A DNA stretch of 64,000 bases from Cryptomeria japonica (lineage: Eukaryota; Streptophyta; Pinopsida; Cupressales; Cupressaceae). A program made the position numbers and the translations under genes. Positions 56,100 to 64,000 of the stretch are shown piece by piece (positions within the stretch are counted from its first letter, which is position 1; every line of letters begins with the position of its first letter). Under the pieces are notes generated by a model. It saw nothing but the letters and a program-made list of their open reading frames with translations, had not been told where the DNA came from and did no database searches. The stretch lies in contig NC_081415.1 in assembly GCF_030272615.1 (NCBI RefSeq), forward strand, positions 372,967,009 through 373,031,008. The letters are read 5' to 3'.

Positions 56100-57165
56100 A
56101 ACTATTAATCCTATTCTAAACTTCAGTGGTACATCATCCTTCTCTCTTTAGAGTAGATGTTATTCTTTCCTCTTTTTTCAAGAAAGAATTTACAATGCAA
56201 AGCAGTAATGATTTATATAACTTCAAAGTCACAAAGAAATAACTTAGAGTATGTGAATGAAAAATGAAAATAAGAGAAACAAAGTTTCTATAAAGGCACA
56301 AAGTCCTTTGTTGCTTCTCTGGGACGAGAAAATAGTGTTCAAGCTCAAATTCTTGTAATCACTATAATCCTATCAACCTTCTTCAAAATAAACTTCTATA
56401 ACCCAAAGTGTGTACTAAGATAACAAAGAAAACCACAAAGTCTCTATCTTGATATCCTATTACAATTTTGATAATCTTTTCTTGAAAATAATAAAATGAA
56501 GCTCAAAGTCTTCAAATCACCATCTCCTTATCAAGATAACAAAGAAAAGAACAAATTCTAAAGGAAATATTATCTTATTACAATTCAGCTAACTTTTTCT
56601 CAAAGTAACAAGATGAAGCTCAAAGTCTTCAAAATGTTACCTCTTCCACTAATTACTAATTCTATCTAATAAGAGCTAAAAATGTAACACAAAGTTTACA
56701 ACCAACACTTATTCTACTCTTTAATATTTTCTCAACACAATGCTTTTATTTGATCACAATAAGATTTTATCACAAGAATGATGTAAGAACACTCTCACCA
56801 TAAATCACAATGGATCCAACACAAAGCCTGAATGCCAAAGGTGTCTTCTTATTTGATCGAATTTGCAAAACAACAATACGAACTCAAAGTTTCACTTTTT
56901 TCTTCACTTTAGCAATTTTTTCATTGCATAAGATTAAAGATTAAAAATTACAATAAGCAACCTCATATATATAGGTGAGGTGCAATGAGATAATATAGAA
57001 AAGTTATGAATAAATCAAAGAAGATTTATATTTGACTTAGAACTTGTGCATATTCTAGATGCGAAAACATGAATACAAAATGACACTTAAAATGTCTAAG
57101 TCTTATTACAAAAATGAATCTATAGCTCTATAAAATATGAAAAATAGTAAAAAATATAAAAAATA
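56100..57165 (-). other. Minus-strand LTR-like segment
   Basis: Read on the minus strand this has a TATATATGAGG box (complement of 56963-56973) with long non-coding sequence downstream, like an LTR U3-R-U5. It contains a 116-bp imperfect tandem repeat. No LTR pair was found. Confidence 0.4.
56417..56650. repeat. 116-bp imperfect tandem repeat
   Basis: Two units begin AAGATAACAAAGAAAA at 56417 and 56533, and both end near ATGAAGCTCAAAGTCTTCAA. A third, weaker unit may precede them. Confidence 0.7.
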
Positions 57166-57359
57166 CTAAGTGTCACTAGACACTCCATTATGATATCGCT
57201 TAATGGATTCCTCGAATTTCTGCAAAACTACCTTCATTTTTTCCTCATCAGGTCCCTTGGTGTCTTGTAATGATTTTGACCTAAGTGATGGAATCTTTGA
57301 GGCTCATGTAGCATTTCTTGTACTTCTCAGAAGAGAAGCTAGATCATCTAAATTGACTT
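57166..57359 (-). pseudogene. C-terminal coding remnant split by element E
   Basis: On the minus strand from 57359, one frame reads VNLDDLASLLRSTRNAT, a stop, then KSLQDTKGPDEEKMKVVLQK and HNGVSSDT to a TAG at 57168-57166. Composition and helical character look like protein sequence. Its upstream part would lie beyond element E, outside the window. Family unknown; it could belong to the pol-less ORF group. Confidence 0.4.
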
Positions 57360-58581
57360 TGTTGGCCATTTGGTGGAATTGATTATGTTTCATTGATGTT
57401 TTGTCATTGATACCAACACTAGCTATTTGGATGCTTTACTAGCACCCTTTTGGTCCCGGTAGGTTGAGTGGTTTCTAGTTAACTTGGATCTGGCATGATC
57501 CAATAGGCTTTGATATAGTCTAGTGATGGAATTGGCTTATTCATGATACTCATGCTCATATTTGGTCTGTTGTTTTTGGTCTAGTGATTAGATTCTATCC
57601 TACTTGCTTAGAATATTGGTTTTTGGTTCCGGTGAGGGTTTCACCGACAGAGCTTTTGGTGGATATATTTGATGAATTGCATAAGTGGTGTTGGTGTAGC
57701 TTCTGATGGAGTTTCAGGATGTTGTTGGTAATCATGTTCGAGACTTTGCGGATGGAGATCATTGTTGTGGCGTATGGACTTATACTTGGTCTCGGTTGAT
57801 CTAGGTTATGGACCGGCTATAATGTAACGCGTGGATAGGACCTATTGGTTTATTTCTGGGATGTCTTATGTGTTGATATTATTTGTTTAGTCTTAGGCCA
57901 CATGGTTTGTAATTAGGTAATTGGTTTATCATCTGGTGGACGACCTGATTTTTTTTGGTCGAGGGTTTGTATAAATAGATGTAAGATCTCATTGTAGATC
58001 AGCATGGTTATTATTAGAGGTCATGGTCAAGGAATGTAATGTGCGAATAATGAAATATCATTAAGGCAGAGGAGCTGGTTGATCATTGGAGATCAAATTG
58101 GGTTTATTTAAGAGGATTTAGTCCTTTGGTATTGAGATTAACCAGAATTGTACTCAGGCATAGGAGATGTTATCTTTTGCAGTTCAACACTTCTTAGGAT
58201 TGTAGTCTAGATTTCTATGTAGTCAGTGAGTCTCCTTTTGTGATGAGCAGTGCACTCTAGGCTGTTGGCCTTCCTGGAAGTGCAGGCCCCTCAATTGTAA
58301 TTCACATACTTACTGTAGAAGTATTATCTGACTGTGGGTAGGCTTCCCACCATGGTTTTTCCCTTTACTAGGTTTTCCATGTACAAATATTGGTGTCATG
58401 TGGATGGTATTTATTTTGTGTTTATTGTTTATGCTTAATTGGTTTATCTTCTATTCTGGTATTAATGTTTTGGGTTCTGGTATTAAAGTTTAAATTGCTA
58501 ATGGTTTCGGTAATCTATGACAACTGATTCAACCCCCCCCCCCCCTCTCAGTTGTCTTCTGGTTATTTGAATTTTCTAACA
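57360..58581 (+). repeat. Element E left LTR
   Basis: It starts TGTTGGCCATTTGG and ends TTTTCTAACA. It contains a run of C plus CTCTCAGTTG (58532-58554) near the 3' end, as in the other copia LTRs. Confidence 0.8.
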
Positions 58582-58583
58582 AT

Positions 58584-58595
58584 TGGTATTAGATC
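58584..58595 (+). other. Element E primer-binding site
   Basis: TGGTATTAGATC has two changes from TGGTATCAGAGC and lies two bases after the LTR. Confidence 0.7.
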
Positions 58596-58639
58596 TTTGG
58601 TCCTCTCTACAGAAAGCTTAACCGCTTGAGGAAGATCCT

Positions 58640-59223
58640 ATGGAAACTAATAGTTCAAGTTCATCCAGTTCTTCTGGAGCTATGTTTCGAAGGGATATTC
58701 TAAGGCTTGATGGAGAAAATTATACAATATGGAAGATTCTAATGGAGACTCATCTGAGATGTCTTGGCAAGGAGATTTGGGAGATCACATTGAATGGTGT
58801 CACACCCTATAATCTGGGATCTGGAAATCCTCCTCTAGAAAATCTGGCCAAGAATCTTGATAATGACTCTAGAGCAAGAGAAACCCTCTTGTGTGCACTT
58901 TCTGATCAGCAAATAATGGGATTAACCAACAAATCATCTGGAAAGGCTATATGGGATAAGTTGGAGACTCTTAATAAGGGTGAACCTACAGTGAAGATTC
59001 CTAAACTTGATTGTTACTAGGTGAGATATGAAAACCTGAAGATGGAAGAAGATGAAAGGTTTGTTGTATTCATGGAAAGGGTAAATGATATTGTTATGGG
59101 AATTCAATGTTGTGGTGGAACTTAGAGCAAAGATGAAATTGTTTCTAAAGTCCTGATAGCCCTACCACCAGCTTACAAAATGAAGGCTATTGTTCTTAAT
59201 GAGTTGAGAACTATGGCTAATAC
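58640..59223 (+). pseudogene. Element E gag, N-terminal part
   Basis: It starts at the ATG at 58640 (METNSSSSSSSSGAMF). The copia gag domain follows: LRLDGENYTIWKILMETHLR, ALSDQQIMGLTNKSSGKAIW, DKLETLNKGEPTVKI. A TAG at 59018-59020 and another near 59124 interrupt it. The frame runs into the F insertion at ELRTMANT, the same place in the domain where F continues as ELRTMPNASVSRD, so the break point is clear. Confidence 0.8.
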
Positions 59224-60272
59224 TGTTGGTATTTTGGATATGTTGATATGGTTTTGTCATTGATGTCAACACCTGTCATCACTTGTCAACACTTATCAGC
59301 ACTTGGATATCACTGTTTATGTTCACCGGCAAGTTAGAGACTTATGCACAGTCACTGGTATTTGGTTCACAGGCAGATTATATTGTTCACCGACACTTGG
59401 AATGACTTGGAGACTACTTGGTTATGTCGAAGACATTAATCGATCACTTGGTTTTGGCAATTTGGTTATTTCTTTATTCAGGTTTGCATATTTTTTGTTA
59501 CCAGCAAATAGGCCCAGGATATGCATCGGTAGACATATCTATTCTAGATCAGCACAACACGCTATGGAGATGATTTATTATTATTGTAAATGCATTAAGC
59601 CGACATCATGCATCGGATATTGATTTATTTGTAATTGATTTTATTGTAATATATTTTAGTAAGTCAACCTATTCAATTGGTCTTAGGTTATGGTATAAAT
59701 GTAAGATCTCATTTGTGAGATTGATATGTGATTAGAAAAATAATTGTAATAAAGTATATGCGAAAATAAGCAGAGCTATACACGCAGACATCATTTGAAG
59801 GTTGAAGGAAGTTTTTTGTGAAGGCAATCAGAACTAAACCGGTACTGAATCCATCATATGAAGATGTTATTTTGTGCAATACATCATCATTGGATTTAAC
59901 CATCCAATTGTAGTCAGTGTGACTCTCATCTTGTGATTAAGCAGTGAGCTCTAGGCAGATGGCCTTTTTGCATGTGCAGAATCCATATTGTACACACATA
60001 CTATCTGCAATAGTATCATTTGATTATGGGTAAGGCTTCCCACCATGGTTTTTCCCCTTACAAGGTTTCCACGTACAAATATTTGTGTTATGTGTTGTGG
60101 ATGTTATTGTATTTCTATTTCATGCATTAATCTTTACCGGTACTACAATTAACTGATAAAACTGTCTACCGACATTAAGTTTGGTTTACCGGCATTAAAC
60201 ATTAAGTTTTGGTTGAATTTATTAGACAACTAATTCCCCCTCCCCCCTCTCAATTGTCTTTGGGACCTAACA
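59224..60272 (+). repeat. Element F left LTR
   Basis: It starts TGTTGGTATTTTGGATATG and ends GGGACCTAACA. A C-rich run plus CTCTCAATTG (60236-60256) sits near the 3' end. Confidence 0.85.
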
Positions 60273-60274
60273 AT

Positions 60275-60286
60275 TGGTATCAGAGC
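60275..60286 (+). other. Element F primer-binding site
   Basis: TGGTATCAGAGC, a perfect match to the initiator Met tRNA complement, two bases after the LTR. Confidence 0.85.
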
Positions 60287-60329
60287 TTAGTCCTCTTTTT
60301 GCAGAAGTTTAACAGCTTGAGGAGATCCA

Positions 60330-61240
60330 ATGTCTTCTAACTATTTCAGGAAGGACAATCTGAAACTTGATGGAGCTAACTATGACATATGAAAGATCGG
60401 GATGGAGACACATTTTAATTGCATTGGAAAGGACATATGGGATGTTATAAAGAATGGCAATACTACTCCTACTCAAGGTCAACCTAATCCACCAACCTTG
60501 GCTAAAGATGAGGAAAATGATTGCAAAGCAAGAGAAGCACTTTTGAGCACATTGTTAGATCAACAAGTCATGGGATTATCAGACAGATCTATTGCTAAAG
60601 CTATTTGGGACAAACTCAAAACATTGAATGAAGGATATTCCACAGTCAAAATTGCAAAACTTGAATGCTTTCGGGTCAGGTATGAAAGTCTGAAAATGGA
60701 AGAAGAAGAAAGAATCTACTTTTATGGAAAGAGTAAATGAAATTGTTTTGGGTATACAATGTTGTGGAGGAACCTTAAGTGAAGATGAGATTGTTTCTAA
60801 AGTTTTAAGAGATTTTCCACCAACATGTTAAATGAAAGTTAATATTATAAATGAATTGAGAACAATGCCTAATGCATCAGTATCTAGAGACACTTTGGTT
60901 GGAAAACTTTCATCTTTTGAGCTTGAGAAATTTGGTCATGTTACTACTATTAAGACAGATCTAGCTTTCAAGGCATCATCATCAACTACAGCATCATCAT
61001 CATCATCTGATAAATCTGATTGGAAAGCCTTCTCTACAAGAGAACTTGAAGAAAGAAGGAGAGAAAATGAAGAACTTGAAGAACTTGAAGCACTATTTGC
61101 AAGGAAAATGCCTAAAGGTCCAATTGGAAGTAAGTATGAAGGTAAAGCACCCTTTATTGTTTTAACTGTAATAAGATTGGTCATATGGCTTCTAGATGTC
61201 CTGATGGACATGCAAGATTAAGAGAAGAAGCTAAAAGAAC
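60330..61240 (+). pseudogene. Element F gag
   Basis: The ATG at 60330 (MSSNYFRKDNLKLDGANY) has a TGA in place of the Trp that follows (YDIWK in relatives). The copia gag domain reads ALLSTLLDQQVMGLSDRS and LKTLNEGYSTVKIAKLEC; a 1-nt insertion near 60715 and a TAA near 60830 break it. After a serine run comes KMPKGPIGSKYEGKAPF, then the knuckle CFNCNKIGHMASRC in a shifted frame (about 61152-61195), intact in all four metal ligands. Confidence 0.8.
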
Positions 61241-62670
61241 ATATAAGCCTAACCCTGATTATCAAAGATACAAGTTTAAGAAGATTAGAGACAAATCTTG
61301 TTATTATGTTGATGAAGGAGTTACTGATGATTCTGATGAGGATCCGGCAGACAATGGATGGGCTTTTGTTGCTATAATAGAAGATCAACTGACACCTACT
61401 GTTCAACTGGTAGAGCAGGCCCTGACAGCTAAAGTTGAAGATAAAGATGAATGGATTATTGATTCAAGATTTTCACATCACATGACTGGTGATAAGAGTA
61501 AGTTCTTCACCTTTCAGGAATACAACGAAGGTCTAGTAAGATTTGGAGATGATAAAGCTTGTTTGATCAAAGGGAAATGAACTATATCTTTTGATGGCAA
61601 GCACAATACTGTTAATGTTTACTATGTTTAAGGTTTGAAGCATAATCTTTTGAGTGTTGGTCAATTAGTTGAGAAAGGATTTAAGTTACAATTCAAGAAT
61701 GGTAAATGCAAAATCTTAAATAGAACTGGTTTGGAAATTGCCACCGGTAATCAAACTAGAGGTAATATCTTTCATTTGAACAACAATGAGAAAGCATGTT
61801 TGATTGCACATTGATGAAAGTTGGTTATGGCATAAGAGACTTTGTCATGTAAATTTTGATTGCATTGTAAAAATCAGTACTACTAAGGTAGTAAGAGATT
61901 TACCTAAGATTGTTAAACCTCACAATCTGGTATGTAAGCAATGTCAATTTGGAAAGCAAGTTAGAGCAACTTTCAAAAGTATTCCAAAGAAGTCTAATAA
62001 TGTTCTTGATTTAATTCATACTGATTTATGTGGTCCAACAATAACTAGAAGTATATAAAGAGATAGGTATTTTATGCTAATCATTGATGACTATTCTAGA
62101 ATGTGTTGGGTTACTTTTCTCAGGGAAAAATCTGAAGCATTTGGGAAATTCAAACTATTCAAGTTAATGGTAGAAAATGAAACCGGTAAGAAAATCAAAT
62201 GTTTGAGATCAGATCAAGGAGGTGAATTCACATCTAAGGAATTTAATACATTCTATGAAGTGAATGGGATCAGAAGATAGTTATCAGCACCCCAGACACC
62301 CCAGCAGAATGGAGTGTGGAAAGGAAAAACAAAACTATCTTGGATCCAACCAGAAGTATGATATCAAAAGAAAATATATCTCATATATACTGGAGAGAAG
62401 TGGACAATATAGAAGTTTATACATTCAACAGAGTTCACATCAGAGGTGAAACCGGTAAGACCCCTCATGAACTATGGTTTGATAATACTCCTACTCTTAA
62501 ATATTTTAGAATATTTGGAAGTAAATGCTATATTAGAAGAGATGAGTAGATTGGCAAATTTGATCCTAGAAGTGATGAAGGAATATTTCCTGGTTATTCA
62601 TCTAAGAGCAAGGCATATAGATATTTTAACAAGAGATTGCAGAAAATTGTTGAGAGTGCAAATGTGAAGA
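61241..62670 (+). pseudogene. Element F protease and integrase
   Basis: Protease: EWIIDSRFSHHMTGD, so the catalytic DSG is DSR and probably dead. A TGA (61578) and a TAA near 61629 follow. The pre-integrase finger reads LWHKRLCHVNF ... VCKQCQFGK; the integrase core has LIHTDLCGP, DDYSRMCW and RSDQGGEFTSKEF. A CAG or CAA to TAG change near 62278 and a 1-nt loss in QNGV.ERKN near 62318 interrupt the core, and KCYIRRDE ends in a TAG near 62547. All catalytic Asp and Glu positions are still readable. Confidence 0.8.
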
Positions 62671-63660
62671 TTGATGAACAGTTTAGAGGAAATTCAAGGT
62701 ACAGACTCTAAACTAACAATAGAGATGATCACAAATGAACCTACCATGAATACACTGGTACAGAATGGTGATCCAGCTACACCGGCATCATCTGGGGATT
62801 CAACAGTCACTGAAGAACAACAGCAAGTAAAAACACCTCGGCATGTAAGATTGAATCATTCTGAAGATCAGATAATTGGAAACAAATTTCAAGGAGTTAT
62901 GACTAGAGGAAGATTGACAAATGAAGAGGTATGTCTTATTTCTCAAATTGAATCTACATCAATTAATGAGTCATGTGAAGATAAATATTAGATTAAAGCT
63001 ATGGAAGATGAATTGGAACAAATTGAAAGGAATAACACTTGGTCATTAGTTCCCCGACCGAAAGACAAAAATGTAATTGGAACTAAATGGGTTTTCAGAA
63101 ATAAAATTAAATAAGATGGTAAGGTAATCAGAAACAAAGAAAGATTAACGTGTAAGGGATATTCACAGAAAGAAGGAATTGATTACAATGAAACCTTTGC
63201 ACCAGTAGCTAGAATTGAGGCAGTCAGACTTTTATTGGCTTTTGCAGCACACAAGAACTATAAAGTATATCAAATGGATGTTAAATGTGCATTTTTGAAT
63301 GGAGATCTTGAAGAAGAAGTTTATATTGAACAACCTGATGGATTTTCTTTGACAGATAACAAAGACATGGTTTGCAGGTTAAGGAAAGCTTTATATGGTC
63401 TAAAACAAGCTCCTAGAGCTTGGTATGCTAGATTGGACAAATATCTTTTAAAGCTTGGATACACTAAAGGTAATGCTGACAACAATCTATACTACAAAGT
63501 GACTAATGATGACATCTCTGTTATTGAAGTTTTTGTTGATGATATAATCTTTGGAGGAGAAGATGGATTGTGTAAAGACTTTTCTAACAAAATGCAGCAA
63601 GAATTTGAAATGTCTATGATTGGAGAGATAAAATTCTTTTTAGGATTGCAGATTTCATAG
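62671..63660 (+). pseudogene. Element F linker and reverse transcriptase
   Basis: A charged linker (62671-62991) ends in a [14 protein letters not shown] is followed by a TAA near 63112, then polymerase motifs [35 protein letters not shown], and [11 protein letters not shown] with the catalytic pair intact. The 141-codon open stretch 63235-63660 covers the core. It stops at a TAG after LGLQIS. Confidence 0.85.
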
Positions 63661-64000
63661 ACTGATAAAGGTATATTCCTATGTCAATCTAAGTACTTGA
63701 AGGAATTACTAAATAAATTTGGCATGGAAAACTGTAAACTGGTAAGAACACCTATGACTACAACTGATAAAGTATCTTTGAAGGATGAATCAACACCTGT
63801 TAATCTAATTATATACAAGTCTATGATAGGAGGTTTACTGTATTTGACACAAACAAGACCTAATATTATGAATGCAATATGTATTATTTCAAGATTTCAG
63901 AGTAATCCTAAAGAAAATCATGAATCAGTAGTGAAAAGGATTTTCCAGTACCTACAAGGCACTACAAATCTTGGTTTATGGTATCCTAGAGATGAAAATT
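63661..64000 (+). pseudogene. Element F RT connection and RNase H start (cut by edge)
   Basis: The frame continues past the TAG: KGIFLCQSKYLKELLNKFGM, TTTDKVSLKDES, SMIGGLLYLTQTRPNI and RIFQYLQGTTNLGLWYP. This is the copia RT-RNase H junction. The RNase H catalytic residues lie beyond the window. Confidence 0.8.

Larger units (their letters stand above)
57360..59223 (+). mobile_element. Element E: copia retrotransposon, 5' part (split by F)
   Basis: Left LTR 57360-58581, primer site and the start of gag. The gag frame stops at 59223 where the F LTR begins with TGTTGGTATTTTGG. The rest of E must lie beyond the right edge of the window after F. The left flank GACTT (57355-57359) is the candidate target duplication; its partner is outside the window. 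Confidence 0.8.
59224..64000 (+). mobile_element. Element F: copia retrotransposon inside E, cut by window edge
   Basis: Left LTR 59224-60272, primer site, gag, protease, integrase, reverse transcriptase and the start of RNase H. It runs off the right edge. The left flank AATAC (59219-59223) is the candidate target duplication. The coding region has several stops and at least five frameshifts. Confidence 0.85.

Overview
The window is an intergenic stretch of a large plant nuclear genome. It is built almost entirely of transposable elements, many inserted inside one another, and I see no intact host gene, tRNA, rRNA or CRISPR array. A seed plant with a very large genome, possibly a gymnosperm, is my inference from the nesting depth and the element mix (Ty1/copia with initiator-Met primer sites, Ty3/gypsy of the Tat type, a DUF4283/RNase H type L1 LINE). 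The species cannot be read from the sequence.

Layout. Positions 1-7512 and 51553-52150 are an old background holding two decayed open regions of one general design: a globular N-terminal part, an acidic/lysine-rich middle and a coiled-coil end. One lies on the minus strand (4013 to 405). The other lies on the plus strand (5430 to 7512, resuming at 51553). The plus-strand region is split by a 44-kb block (7513-51552), called X here, which starts TGTGAG, ends ATGACA and is flanked by GCTCG/GCTCA. X holds two insertions. The first is element A (8986-33087), a copia-like element without pol that encodes a coiled coil, four damaged zinc knuckles and a large unknown reading frame. The second is a minus-strand LINE, L (about 49560 to 33728). 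A is split by copia element B (12771-30823). The 5' LTR of B is largely replaced by C (12784-24191), a pol-less gypsy-like element with a 672-codon open frame. L is split in its RNase H domain by D (36109-43570), a copia element of the same family as B.

Right of the background: a gypsy gag-protease remnant G (about 52850-56050) without reverse transcriptase; a minus-strand LTR-like and coding remnant (56100-57359); copia element E (from 57360), split by copia element F (from 59224), which runs off the right edge.

How the pieces work together. B, D, E and F encode the usual copia set of gag, protease, integrase, reverse transcriptase and RNase H, all now broken. A, C and G lack polymerase genes and would have needed enzymes from relatives. 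A shares its primer site, LTR 3'-end motif and polypurine region with B, D, E and F, so a copia relative is its likely helper. Insertion order from nesting: background, X, then A and L, then B (into A) and D (into L), then C (into B). The C LTRs differ at only about 18 sites in 1627 bp by eye, so C is probably the youngest. The most interesting material is the pol-less reading-frame family seen in A and in the background.
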